From assembly GCA_048500255.1 (NCBI GenBank), contig JASNYH010000002.1, forward strand, positions 558,001 through 622,000: DNA of 64,000 nucleotides. The letters run 5' to 3'. Both the position numbers and the translations under genes were made by a program. Of the stretch, positions 1-17,554 are shown piece after piece. Every line of letters starts with the position of its first letter. Position 1 is the stretch's first letter. The notes beneath the pieces were generated by a model. It did no database searches, was not told the origin of the DNA, and saw nothing but the letters and a program-made list of their open reading frames with translations. This DNA comes from JAMHWF01 sp048500255 (GTDB taxonomy: Bacteria > Pseudomonadota > Gammaproteobacteria > Burkholderiales > Burkholderiaceae_C).

Positions 1-505
1 GGAGTTGAAGGCCGACCCGAAGGAGCGTGCCGAGCACCTGATGCTGATCGATCTGGCGCGCAATGACATCGGCCGCATCGCGAAGACGGGCAGCGTCAAG
101 GTGACGGAGGCCTTCGTCGTCGAGCGCTACTCGCACGTGATGCACATCGTCAGCAACGTCGAGGGGCTGCTGAAGGACGGCATGACCAACCTCGACGTGC
201 TGCGCGCCACGTTCCCGGCCGGCACGCTGACCGGCGCGCCCAAGATCCGCGCGATGGAGATCATCGACGAGCTCGAGCCCGTCAAGCGCGGTATCTACGG
301 CGGCGCCTGCGGTTACCTCAGCTTCGCCGGCGACATGGACGTCGCCATCGCGATCCGCACCGGCATCGTCAAGGACGGCACGCTCTACGTGCAGGCGGCG
401 GCCGGCATCGTCGCCGACTCGGTGCCCGAGCTGGAGTGGAAGGAAACGGAAGCCAAGGCGCGCGCGCTGGTGCGCGCGGCGGAGCTGGTCGAGGAGGGGT
501 TCTGA
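1..505 (+). CDS. trpE: Anthranilate synthase component I, C-terminal part (runs off the left edge)
   Basis: This is the chorismate-binding catalytic subunit, which makes anthranilate from chorismate with ammonia supplied by TrpG, the first step of tryptophan synthesis. The open frame enters at base 2, and about 168 C-terminal residues are present. LIDLARNDIGR, GTLTGAPKIRAME and a GGACGYLSF stretch are hallmarks of the TrpE/PabB/MenF chorismate-binding fold. Being followed at once by trpG, trpD and trpC makes TrpE more likely than PabB. The N-terminal feedback-binding region lies outside the window, so Trp sensitivity cannot be judged. The stop codon is 2 nt before the trpG start. Confidence 0.95.
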   Translation, partial: ELKADPKERAEHLMLIDLARNDIGRIAKTGSVKVTEAFVVERYSHVMHIVSNVEGLLKDGMTNLDVLRATFPAGTLTGAPKIRAMEIIDELEPVKRGIYGGACGYLSFAGDMDVAIAIRTGIVKDGTLYVQAAAGIVADSVPELEWKETEAKARALVRAAELVEEGF

Positions 506-507
506 CC

Positions 508-1089
508 ATGCTGCTGATGATCGACAACTACGACAGCTTCACCTACAACCTGGTGCAGTATTTCGGCGAGCTCGGCGCCGATGTGCGCGTGTTCCGCAAC
601 GACGAGATCACGCTCGATGGCATCGCAGGGCTTCAGCCTCGGCAGCTCGTGCTGTCTCCCGGCCCGTGCTCGCCGGCCGAGGCCGGCATCTGCGTAGACG
701 CGATCCGCGAGTTCGCCGGCAGACTGCCGATCCTCGGTGTGTGCCTCGGGCATCAGGCGATAGGTGCCGCGCTCGGCGGGCGCATCGTGCGCGCCCAGCG
801 CCAGATGCACGGCAAGACGAGCCGCATCTCGACCGACGAGCAAGGCGTGTTCGCGGGCCTGCCGAGGGAGTTCGACGTCGTGCGCTACCACTCGCTCGTC
901 ATCGAGCGTGCGACGCGGCCGGCCGTGCTCGACGTGACGGCGACGTCGGACGACGGCGAGATCATGGGCGTGCGCCACCGCGAGCTGGCCGGCACGGCGA
1001 CGCCGCTCGAGGGCGTGCAGTTTCACCCCGAGTCGATCGCGAGCGAGCACGGCCACGCGATGCTGCGCAACTTCCTGCAACTGCACTGA
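508..1089 (+). CDS. trpG: Anthranilate synthase component II, glutamine amidotransferase
   Basis: It hydrolyses glutamine and passes ammonia to TrpE. The protein has 193 residues, the usual length for a free-standing class I amidotransferase. The nucleophile Cys79 sits in GVCLGHQAI, the catalytic His is in VQFHPES, and the start MLLMIDNYDSFTYN is typical. ATG 508 is preceded by a strong GAGGAGGGG; ATG 517 is a weaker alternative. It lies 2 nt after trpE and 16 nt before trpD, so it belongs to the same operon. In many bacteria the same subunit also serves PabB; that is family knowledge and not visible here. Confidence 0.96.
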   Translation: MLLMIDNYDSFTYNLVQYFGELGADVRVFRNDEITLDGIAGLQPRQLVLSPGPCSPAEAGICVDAIREFAGRLPILGVCLGHQAIGAALGGRIVRAQRQMHGKTSRISTDEQGVFAGLPREFDVVRYHSLVIERATRPAVLDVTATSDDGEIMGVRHRELAGTATPLEGVQFHPESIASEHGHAMLRNFLQLH

Positions 1090-1105
1090 ACCCGGGGAGG
1101 CACGG

Positions 1106-2137
1106 ATGGCGATCACCGACACCGACGCGCTGACGCGCGTCATCGAGCACCGCGAGATCTTCCACGACGAGATGCTGGCGCTGATGCGGCGCATCATGAC
1201 GGGTCAGATGTCGCCCGTGATGGCCGCCGCGCTGCTCATCGGCCTGCGCGTCAAGAAGGAGACGGTCGGCGAAATCAGCGCCGCCGCGCAGGTGATGCGC
1301 GAGTTCTCCACCAAGGTCGAGGTGGCCGACCGCACGCACCTGCTCGACATCGTCGGCACCGGCGGCGACGCGTCGCACACCTTCAACATCTCGACCTGCT
1401 CGATGTTCGTCGCCGCGGCGGCCGGCGCGCGCGTCAGCAAGCACGGCAACCGCAGCGTGTCGAGCAAGTCGGGCAGCGCCGACGTGCTGGAGTCGCTCGG
1501 CGCCGAGCTGATGCTGCACCCCGCGGCGATCGCGCAGTGCATCGCCGACACCGGCATCGGCTTCATGTTCGCGCCGAACCACCATCCGGCGATGAAGAAC
1601 GTCGCGCCGGTGCGCCGCGAGCTCGGTGTGCGCACCATCTTCAACATTCTCGGGCCGCTGACCAATCCGGCCAGCGCGCCCAACATCCTGATGGGCGTGT
1701 TCCATCCTGACCTCGTCGGCATCCAGGTGCGCGTGCTTCAGCGCCTGGGCGTCGAGCGCGCCTTCGTCGTCTGGGGCCGCGACGGACTCGACGAGGTCTC
1801 GCTCGGCGCGGCGACGATGGTCGGTGAGTACCGCGACGGCGAGGTGCGCGAGTACGACATCCACCCCGAGGACTTCGGCTTCGCGATGGCCGGCAGCCGC
1901 GCGCTGCGCGTCGAGACGCCCGAGCAGTCGAAGACGATGCTGCTCGGCGTGCTGCGCGACGAGCCCGGCCCGGCGCGCGACATCGTCGTGCTCAACGCCG
2001 GCATCGCGCTCTACGTCGCCGGCGTGGCCGAGTCGATCGACGACGGCATCGCGCGCGCGCGCGACGCCATCGCCAGCGGCCGCGCGCATGCCAAGCTCGG
2101 CGAATTCGTCGCGCGGACGAGGGCGCTGGCGCAATGA
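1106..2137 (+). CDS. trpD: Anthranilate phosphoribosyltransferase
   Basis: It transfers the phosphoribosyl group of PRPP to anthranilate, the second committed step to tryptophan. The 343 residues match the family. The PRPP-binding glycine loop GTGGDASHTFNIST and the KHGNRSVSSKSGSADVLE stretch are intact, as is the anthranilate-site NHHPAMKNVAPVR segment. ATG 1106 follows a GGGGAGG ribosome-binding site. Its stop overlaps the trpC start (ATGA at 2134-2137), which indicates translational coupling. Confidence 0.97.
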   Translation: MAITDTDALTRVIEHREIFHDEMLALMRRIMTGQMSPVMAAALLIGLRVKKETVGEISAAAQVMREFSTKVEVADRTHLLDIVGTGGDASHTFNISTCSMFVAAAAGARVSKHGNRSVSSKSGSADVLESLGAELMLHPAAIAQCIADTGIGFMFAPNHHPAMKNVAPVRRELGVRTIFNILGPLTNPASAPNILMGVFHPDLVGIQVRVLQRLGVERAFVVWGRDGLDEVSLGAATMVGEYRDGEVREYDIHPEDFGFAMAGSRALRVETPEQSKTMLLGVLRDEPGPARDIVVLNAGIALYVAGVAESIDDGIARARDAIASGRAHAKLGEFVARTRALAQ

Positions 2138-2922
2138 GCGACATCCTCGACAGGATCGTCGCCGTCAAGCGCGACGAGGTCGCCGCGGCGCGCCGCGTGC
2201 GCGACCTGCCGTCGCTGCGCCGCGACGCCGAGCAGACGGGCGGCCTGCGCGACTTCGTCGGCAGCCTGCGCCGACGCATCGCCGCCGGCGCCGCCGGCGT
2301 GATCGCCGAGATCAAGAAGGCCAGCCCGAGCAAGGGCGTGCTGCGCGAGCACTTCGTACCCGCCGAGATCGCCGCCAGCTACGAACGCCACGGCGCCGCC
2401 GCGCTCAGCGTGTTGACCGATGAGCGCTTCTTCCAGGGTTCGGCCGCCTATCTGCGGGCCGCCCGGGCCGCCTGCGCGCTGCCGGTGCTGCGCAAGGACT
2501 TCATCGTCGACGAATACCAGGTCCACGAGGCGCGCGAGATGGGCGCCGACTGCATCCTGCTGATCGTCGCCTGCCTGGACGACGCGCAGATGGCCGACCT
2601 CGAGCAGTGCGCGTGCGCGCTCGGCATGGCGGTGCTCGTCGAGGTCCACGACGGCGCCGAGCTCGACCGCGCGCTGCGCCTGACGACGCCGCTGGTCGGC
2701 GTCAACAATCGCAGCCTGCGCACCTTCGACGTGTCGCTCGACACGACGCTCGGCCTGCGGTCGCGCGTGCCGGCCGATCGTCTGCTCGTCACCGAATCGG
2801 GCATCCTGGCGCGCGCCGACGTCGAGCGCCTGCGCGCCGGCGGCGTGCACGCCTTCCTCGTCGGCGAGGCCTTCATGCGCGCGCCCGACACCGGCGCCGC
2901 GCTGGTCGAGCTGTTCGGATGA
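2134..2922 (+). CDS. trpC: Indole-3-glycerol phosphate synthase (monofunctional)
   Basis: It converts CdRP to indole-3-glycerol phosphate. At 262 residues it is the single-domain enzyme; the fused trpF domain of E. coli TrpC is absent. AEIKKASPSKG (substrate phosphate and catalytic Lys), VLRKDFIVDEYQ, GVNNRSLRTF and TESGI are all present and in order along the (beta/alpha)8 barrel. The start overlaps the trpD stop and the stop overlaps the start of the next gene (ATGA at 2919-2922), so three genes are chained by 4-nt overlaps. Confidence 0.97.
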   Translation: MSDILDRIVAVKRDEVAAARRVRDLPSLRRDAEQTGGLRDFVGSLRRRIAAGAAGVIAEIKKASPSKGVLREHFVPAEIAASYERHGAAALSVLTDERFFQGSAAYLRAARAACALPVLRKDFIVDEYQVHEAREMGADCILLIVACLDDAQMADLEQCACALGMAVLVEVHDGAELDRALRLTTPLVGVNNRSLRTFDVSLDTTLGLRSRVPADRLLVTESGILARADVERLRAGGVHAFLVGEAFMRAPDTGAALVELFG

Positions 2923-3572
2923 GCCTCCCGCGCAGCGCCGCCGAGCTGCTGCAGCGCTTCGCCGTCCACGGCCGCTACTACGAAGCCGTGCTCGACGGCC
3001 GGCCGCTGGCGCTGCGCAGCCGGCTGGAAATCGTCGCACACGGGCTCGATCCGGTCGCGCGCCGCGACGCGCCGGCCGACTTGGTCGCCGTGATGATGAA
3101 CCCCGGCGGCTCGCGCCCGCTGGCCGATCTCGACGCGGAAGGCTGGGCACCGGCGCTGCCCGACCGCACGCAGTACCAGCTGATGAAGCTGGCGCTGCAC
3201 GCTCAGCAGGGGGGCTGGCCGCTGCGTCACATCCGCGTGATCAACCTCTCCGACCTGCGCACGCCCAAGAGCGCCGACCTGTTCGTGCTGCTGGAGGGGC
3301 TGGCCGACGATCGCCACAGCATCTTCAGCCCGCGGCGCGCCGACGAACTGGCACGCGCGCTCGGCCCGGCCCAGGTGCCGGTGCTTCGCGCCTGGGGAAT
3401 GGCCAAGCCGCTGGCGCCGTGGGCCACGCGCGCCGTGCAGGCGACTAGCACGCGCCGCGTGTTGGGGCTTACTGACGACGGTCTGTGCTATCGCCACCCG
3501 CTGCCGCAGCGCGCCGACCTGCAGCAGGCATGGCTCGAGGCGATGGAGCGGCAGGTCGAAGCGGTGTCTTGA
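2919..3572 (+). CDS. DUF1643-like protein of unknown function, coupled to trpC
   Basis: The protein has 217 residues and no signal peptide or membrane segment. LVAVMMNPGGSRPL near residue 50, a DRTQYQLMKLAL helix, and HIRVINLSDLRTPKSADLF near residue 105 resemble the DUF1643 family, which has M.NP and VINL..LRTP patterns. I cannot assign an activity. ATG 2919 overlaps the trpC stop, so its translation is likely coupled to the trp operon. It is the last gene before the tRNA cluster. A link with tryptophan metabolism is inferred from position only. Confidence 0.75.
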   Translation: MSLPRSAAELLQRFAVHGRYYEAVLDGRPLALRSRLEIVAHGLDPVARRDAPADLVAVMMNPGGSRPLADLDAEGWAPALPDRTQYQLMKLALHAQQGGWPLRHIRVINLSDLRTPKSADLFVLLEGLADDRHSIFSPRRADELARALGPAQVPVLRAWGMAKPLAPWATRAVQATSTRRVLGLTDDGLCYRHPLPQRADLQQAWLEAMERQVEAVS

Positions 3573-3576
3573 CCCC

Positions 3577-3596
3577 TCGGTGCCGTGGCGCACCGA
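3577..3596 (+). terminator. Hairpin after the trp operon, possible terminator
   Basis: A perfect 7-bp stem TCGGTGC/GCACCGA with a 6-nt loop starts 5 nt after the DUF1643-like gene. There is no T-run after it, so it may be a weak or Rho-assisted terminator, or only a 3' mRNA cap. Confidence 0.35.
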
Positions 3597-3617
3597 TCGG
3601 AGCCCGGCAAATGTAGA

Positions 3618-3623
3618 TATACT
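3618..3623 (+). promoter_or_regulatory. Probable -10 element of the tRNA-tuf transcript
   Basis: TATACT sits 14 nt before the mature 5' end of tRNA-Tyr, in an AT-rich island unusual for this GC-rich region. Transcription would start near 3630. No good -35 is present at the matching distance (about 3595-3600). Confidence 0.5.
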
Positions 3624-3637
3624 CTACGGTTCGCCTC

Positions 3638-3723
3638 GGAGGGGTGCCCGAGTGGCTAAAGGGGGCAGACTGTAAATCTGTTGGCTTACGCCTACGTTGG
3701 TTCGAATCCAACCTCCTCCACCA
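3638..3723 (+). tRNA. tRNA-Tyr (anticodon GTA)
   Basis: A class II tRNA of 86 nt with a long variable arm, as expected for bacterial tRNA-Tyr. Acceptor GGAGGGG pairs with CTCCTCC (one G-T), the anticodon loop is CTGTAAA, the T arm contains GGTTCGAATCC, and CCA is encoded at 3721-3723. It is first in a Tyr-Gly-Thr-tuf array. Confidence 0.97.
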
Positions 3724-3773
3724 AGGCTTTTCTTCGTGGACCCGCGACGGCGAGTTCGGAACGGGTTCCCCGG

Positions 3774-3847
3774 GCGGGAGTAGTTCAATGGCAGAACCTT
3801 AGCCTTCCAAGCTAATGACGCGGGTTCGATTCCCGTCTCCCGCTCCA
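3774..3847 (+). tRNA. tRNA-Gly (anticodon TCC)
   Basis: A 74-nt cloverleaf. Acceptor GCGGGAG pairs with CTCCCGC, the discriminator is T, and CCA is encoded. Anticodon stem TTAGC/GCTAA frames loop CTTCCAA, which gives TCC. It reads GGA and GGG codons. Confidence 0.97.
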
Positions 3848-3921
3848 GGCGTCGGGTGCATCAGGAAGTCGATACCGGTTTGCCGGCTCGCCACGAGGCG
3901 CACCGGCAAACCCGTAGCGAT

Positions 3922-3996
<75 letters not shown>

Positions 3997-4056
3997 TCTG
4001 AACCGTCATCGGCTGCAGTCCGACACGTCCAACCGAAGCAGGCCAGGAGCTCGAGA

Positions 4057-5250
<1,194 letters not shown>

Positions 5251-5267
5251 GAGAGCAAGAAAGCCGC

Positions 5268-5343
5268 AGGGGTATAGCTCAATTGGCAGAGCGCCGGTCT
5301 CCAAAACCGGAGGTTGGGGGTTCGATGCCCTCTGCCCCTGCCA
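5268..5343 (+). tRNA. tRNA-Trp (anticodon CCA)
   Basis: A 76-nt cloverleaf. Acceptor AGGGGTA pairs with TGCCCCT, discriminator G, CCA encoded at 5341-5343. Anticodon stem CCGGT/ACCGG frames loop CTCCAAA. Position between tuf and secE is common in proteobacteria. A 6-bp hairpin CATCCG/CGGATG (5348-5367) follows and may mark the processed 3' end. Confidence 0.97.
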
Positions 5344-5390
5344 CCAACATCCGCCGCGCGTCGGATGGCGGCTCGCAGTGAACTGAACAC

Positions 5391-5777
5391 ATGTCCACCC
5401 ATACCCAAGTCGAAACCGTCTCGACCGGCGCCGACAAGGCCAAGCTGGCCGTCGCGGCGCTGTTCGTCGTCGGCGGCGTAACGGCGTTCTACGTGCTGGG
5501 CAAGCAGGACCTGTGGCTGCGAGTCGTCGCGCTGCTCGTGCTGATCGCCGCCGGCGTGGCGACCTACTTCACGTCGGAATCCGGCAAGGCGTTGATCGCC
5601 TACGGCCGCGACTCCGCCCGCGAGGTGCGCAAGGTCGTCTGGCCGACGCGCAAGGAAGCCCTGCAGATGACGGGCTACGTCTTCGCCTTCGTCGTCGTGA
5701 TGGCGCTGTTCCTGTGGTTGACCGACAAGACGCTGGAGTGGGTGCTGTACGACCTGATCCTGGGCTGGAGGCGTTGA
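5391..5777 (+). CDS. secE: Preprotein translocase subunit SecE
   Basis: The essential clamp of the SecYEG inner-membrane channel. Its 128 residues match the three-helix E. coli-type SecE: two hydrophobic helices around residues 20-62, the conserved amphipathic stretch SAREVRKVVWPTRKEALQ, then a last membrane helix. It is 10 nt upstream of nusG, the usual pairing. Its partner SecY is encoded at 33029. Confidence 0.97.
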   Translation: MSTHTQVETVSTGADKAKLAVAALFVVGGVTAFYVLGKQDLWLRVVALLVLIAAGVATYFTSESGKALIAYGRDSAREVRKVVWPTRKEALQMTGYVFAFVVVMALFLWLTDKTLEWVLYDLILGWRR

Positions 5778-5787
5778 GGACCGACCG

Positions 5788-6375
5788 ATGAGCGAAGAAA
5801 CCACCACCAGCCCCGCCACCGCGCAGACCGTCGAGCCGACGGGCACCAAGCGCTGGTACGTCGTCCATGCCTATTCGGGTATGGAGAAGGCCGTCGAGCG
5901 CAATCTGCGTGAGCGCATCGAGCGCTCGGGCATGCAGGCCAAGTTCGGCCGCATCCTGGTGCCGATGGAAGAGGTCGTCGAGCTCAAGAACGGCAAGAAG
6001 TCCGTCACCGAGCGCCGCTTCTTCCCCGGCTACGTGCTCGTAGAGATGGACATGGAAGACGACACCTGGCACCTGGTCAAGCACACCAGCAAGGTGACGG
6101 GCTTCGTCGGCGGCGCCAAGAACCGCCCGGCGCCGATCTCGCCGGCCGAGGTCGCCAAGATCGTCAACCAGATGCAGGAAGGCATCGAGAAGCCGCGGCC
6201 CAAGGTTGAATGGACCGTCGGCGAACTGGTGCGCGTCAAGGAAGGCCCGTTCACCGACTTCAACGGCGCCATCGAGGACGTCAACTACGACAAGTCCAAG
6301 GTGCGTGTGTCGGTCACCATCTTCGGCCGCGCGACGCCCGTCGAGCTCGACTTCTCGCAGGTCGAAAAGATCTGA
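5788..6375 (+). CDS. nusG: Transcription termination/antitermination factor NusG
   Basis: It binds RNA polymerase and links it to Rho or to ribosomal protein S10. The 195 residues comprise an N-terminal NGN domain (RWYVVHAYSGMEKAVERNL; FFPGYVLVEM) and a C-terminal KOW domain (VRVKEGPFTDFNGAIEDV). An acidic/Thr-rich N-terminal extension of about 18 residues precedes the NGN domain. It shares a transcript with secE. Confidence 0.97.
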   Translation: MSEETTTSPATAQTVEPTGTKRWYVVHAYSGMEKAVERNLRERIERSGMQAKFGRILVPMEEVVELKNGKKSVTERRFFPGYVLVEMDMEDDTWHLVKHTSKVTGFVGGAKNRPAPISPAEVAKIVNQMQEGIEKPRPKVEWTVGELVRVKEGPFTDFNGAIEDVNYDKSKVRVSVTIFGRATPVELDFSQVEKI

Positions 6376-6532
6376 GGCCCCGGCGGGAGGCCGGCGGCGA
6401 CGCGAGTCGCCACCCATCCCGCTCGTTGCTGCCGGTGACGTGACACCGGTGTGAGGAGCCAAGGTAGCCAGTCCTTGGCGTTTGTACTCGACGACCTCGG
6501 CGTGGCCGCCGGGATCGGTTCAGGAGAGAACC
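6376..6532 (+). promoter_or_regulatory. nusG-rplK spacer with two hairpins (L11 operon leader)
   Basis: 157 bp without a gene. Two perfect hairpins are visible: CCGGTG/CACCGG (6432-6449) and CCAAGG/CCTTGG (6459-6478). The rplK ribosome-binding site (CAGGAGAG) follows. In E. coli the L1 protein represses this operon by binding near the rplK start; whether either hairpin is that site is not shown. Confidence 0.55.
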
Positions 6533-6964
6533 ATGGCCAAGAAGATCGTCGGCTTCATCAAGCTGCAGATCCCGGCCGGCAAGGCGAATCCGTCGCCGCC
6601 GATCGGTCCCGCGCTGGGTCAGCGCGGCCTCAACATCATGGAGTTCTGCAAGGCGTTCAACGCCCAGACGCAGTCCATGGAACCGGGCCTCGTGCTGCCC
6701 GTCGTTATCACGGCCTATGCCGACAAGAGCTTCAGCTTCGTGCTGAAGACGCCGCCGGCCACCGTGCTGCTCAAGAAGGCCGCCAAGCTCGACAAGGGCT
6801 CGGCCAAGCCGCACGTCGACAAGGTCGCCAAGCTGACGCGCGCCCAGGTCGAGGAGATCGCCAAGACCAAGATGAAGGACCTGACGGCCGCCGACCTCGA
6901 CGCCGCCGTCAAGACGATCGCCGGCTCGGCCCGCTCGATGGGCATCACGGTGGAGGGCATCTGA
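6533..6964 (+). CDS. rplK: 50S ribosomal protein L11
   Basis: A component of the GTPase-associated centre that binds 23S rRNA with L10-L12. The 143 residues begin MAKKIVGFIKLQIPAGKA, with the conserved PPIGPALGQRGLNIMEFCK loop. ATG 6533 is chosen over an in-frame start about 50 nt upstream because it has the ribosome-binding site CAGGAGAG and gives the standard N-terminus. It lies 1 nt before rplA. Confidence 0.98.
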   Translation: MAKKIVGFIKLQIPAGKANPSPPIGPALGQRGLNIMEFCKAFNAQTQSMEPGLVLPVVITAYADKSFSFVLKTPPATVLLKKAAKLDKGSAKPHVDKVAKLTRAQVEEIAKTKMKDLTAADLDAAVKTIAGSARSMGITVEGI

Positions 6965-6965
6965 C

Positions 6966-7673
<708 letters not shown>

Positions 7674-7880
7674 AGGAGTTTGGTGGGCTGCCCGGGCCGC
7701 GAGGCGCGGGCAGGCCGTCCAAGACCGCTGGTGCGGCCGCCCTCGGGCAGCCGCTTAATCGCCAGCGCAGATGGCGGTCCCGCCGAGAGGGAACGAGAGT
7801 TCCGGATTCGGTTGGTCGCTGAACGTGGTGTGCGGTGCGGGCTCCCCGGAGCCGGCCGCACCTGATGTGAGGAGCAGACC
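7674..7880 (+). promoter_or_regulatory. rplA-rplJ spacer: L10 operon leader with three hairpins
   Basis: 207 bp without a gene. Hairpin 1 (7688-7713) is CTGCCCG/CGGGCAG with an inner GCC/GGC capped by a GCGA tetraloop. Hairpin 2 (7733-7754) is GCGGC/GCCGC with an inner GCC/GGC. Hairpin 3 (7835-7863) is GGTGCGG/CCGCACC with inner GCTC/GAGC, ending 5 nt before the rplJ Shine-Dalgarno. The L10-L12 complex represses this operon by leader binding in E. coli, so it is a natural candidate site. Confidence 0.55.
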
Positions 7881-8384
7881 TTGAGTCTCAACCGCAACGA
7901 GAAGGCAGCCGTCGTCACGGACGTCGCCACGCAAGTGGCACGCTCGCAGACGCTCGCGCTGGCCGAGTACCGTGGCCTCACCGTCGAGCACTTGAACGTG
8001 TTGCGCCGTCAGGCGCGCGACAAGGGCGTGTACCTTCACGTGCTGAAGAACACGCTTGCGCGTCGCGCCGTTGCCGGCACGCCGTTCGAAGTGGCGGCGG
8101 ACGCCATGGTCGGCCCGCTGATCTACGGCTTTTCGGAAGACGCCGTCGCCGCAGCCAAAGTCCTCGCCGACTTTGCCAAGGGCAACGACAAGCTGGTCGT
8201 CAAGGCCGGCGCCTATGCCGGCAAGGCCCTCGACGCCAGCGGCGTCAAGGCGTTGGCGGCGATCCCGACCAAGGAAGTGCTGCTGTCGCAACTGCTCGGC
8301 CTGATGCAGTCGCCCGTCTCGCGCCTCGCGCGCGTGGTGGCGGCAATCGCCGAGAAGCGCGGCGAAGCGGCGCCCGCGGCCTGA
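7881..8384 (+). CDS. rplJ: 50S ribosomal protein L10
   Basis: It forms the base of the L7/L12 stalk. The 167 residues are of normal length, starting MSLNRNEKAAVV with the RNA-binding N-terminal domain and ending in the helix that binds L12 dimers. The start codon is TTG: GAGGAG lies 6 nt upstream and an in-frame stop at 7863 excludes any earlier start. A TTG start on such a highly expressed gene is unusual and would limit initiation or serve feedback control. Confidence 0.96.
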   Translation: MSLNRNEKAAVVTDVATQVARSQTLALAEYRGLTVEHLNVLRRQARDKGVYLHVLKNTLARRAVAGTPFEVAADAMVGPLIYGFSEDAVAAAKVLADFAKGNDKLVVKAGAYAGKALDASGVKALAAIPTKEVLLSQLLGLMQSPVSRLARVVAAIAEKRGEAAPAA

Positions 8385-8425
8385 TCCGGCGTCCCCGCAA
8401 CCCTATCGATATCCAGGAACCCAAA

Positions 8426-8803
8426 ATGGCATTCGACAAAGACTCCTTCCTCAGCGCACTCGACAGCATGTCGGTGATGGAACTCAACGACCTGGTCAAG
8501 GCGATCGAAGAGAAGTTCGGCGTCTCGGCAGCGGCGATGGCCGCTCCGGCGGCCGGCGGCGGCGGCGCCGCGGCGCCGGCGGTCGAGGAGAAGACCGAAT
8601 TCAACGTGATGCTGCTCGAGGCCGGCGCCAACAAGGTGTCGGTCATCAAGGCGGTGCGCGAGCTGACCGGCCTGGGCCTCAAGGAGGCCAAGGACCTCGT
8701 CGACGGTGCCCCGAAGCCCGTCAAGGAGGCCATCGCCAAGGCCGACGCCGAGGCTGCGGTCAAAAAGCTGGTCGAGGCCGGCGCCAAGGCCGAGCTGAAG
8801 TAA
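8426..8803 (+). CDS. rplL: 50S ribosomal protein L7/L12
   Basis: The flexible acidic stalk protein that recruits translational GTPases. The 125 residues comprise an N-terminal dimerisation domain, an Ala/Gly hinge around residues 35-52 and the C-terminal domain with ELTGLGLKEAKDLVDGAPK. It is 41 nt after rplJ. A 300-bp structured spacer follows before rpoB, the place where E. coli has an attenuator and an RNase III site. Confidence 0.98.
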   Translation: MAFDKDSFLSALDSMSVMELNDLVKAIEEKFGVSAAAMAAPAAGGGGAAAPAVEEKTEFNVMLLEAGANKVSVIKAVRELTGLGLKEAKDLVDGAPKPVKEAIAKADAEAAVKKLVEAGAKAELK

Positions 8804-9103
8804 GCACCACGCTGGTGCGGGCTGGGCGCTCATCGCGGCGCCCGGCCCGTTGCGCTTCCAGGGTCGATCGCCGATTGACCCCTGGAGAGCACCTGAAAGG
8901 ACTCCGCACGAAAATTGCGGGTTCTTCCAAGTGTTCTCTGATCCGACTGCAGGGAACGGTTTGGTCGGGCCCCGGTGCAACGCCGGGGTTGTCCGCCAGC
9001 GGCTGGTAGTGGCCAGCCACCAAGCGTCAGACGCAAGGTCTGAAAGCCAGTCGTCGATGAGCGTGCCGCCTCGGCCGGGCGGCGGGCTCCGACAGGAGTG
9101 TTC
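8804..9103 (+). promoter_or_regulatory. rplL-rpoB spacer: six hairpins, likely attenuator/processing region
   Basis: 300 bp without a gene. Hairpins read from the sequence: GCACCA/TGGTGC (8804-8818); GGGC-GGGCGC/GCGCCC-GCCC with one mismatch (8819-8848), the strongest; TCCAGGGTC/GACCCCTGGA (8857-8886); CCCCGG/CCGGGG (8970-8988); GGCTGG/CCAGCC (9001-9018); CAGAC/GTCTG (9028-9042). None has a clear U-run. By position the region probably lowers rpoBC expression relative to rplJL by attenuation or RNA cleavage. I see no sigma-70 promoter in it. Confidence 0.6.
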
Positions 9104-13228
<4,125 letters not shown>

Positions 13229-13239
13229 AGGAGTCATGC

Positions 13240-17478
<4,239 letters not shown>

Positions 17479-17505
17479 GTCGCGCGCACCGGCGGCTCGA
17501 ATCGA

Positions 17506-17531
17506 GGGCGGTCTGCGGACCGCCCTTTTTT
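17506..17531 (+). terminator. Intrinsic terminator of the rplKAJL-rpoBC transcript
   Basis: A perfect 8-bp GC-rich stem GGGCGGTC/GACCGCCC with a TGCG loop is followed directly by six T residues. It is the clearest Rho-independent terminator in the window and isolates rpoBC from the convergent PIN gene. Confidence 0.92.
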
Positions 17532-17554
17532 CAGGGGCGCCGGCGATCGAGGCG

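Noticed and set aside
3569..3574. TTGACC as the -35 of the tRNA-tuf promoter
   Set aside because: It is 43 bp from the TATACT -10 and lies in the end of the upstream gene, too far for sigma-70.
9098..9103. GTG 9098 as the rpoB start
   Set aside because: It overlaps the Shine-Dalgarno AGGAG; ATG 9104 is correctly spaced and gives the expected MAQQAQPYSYTERKR start.
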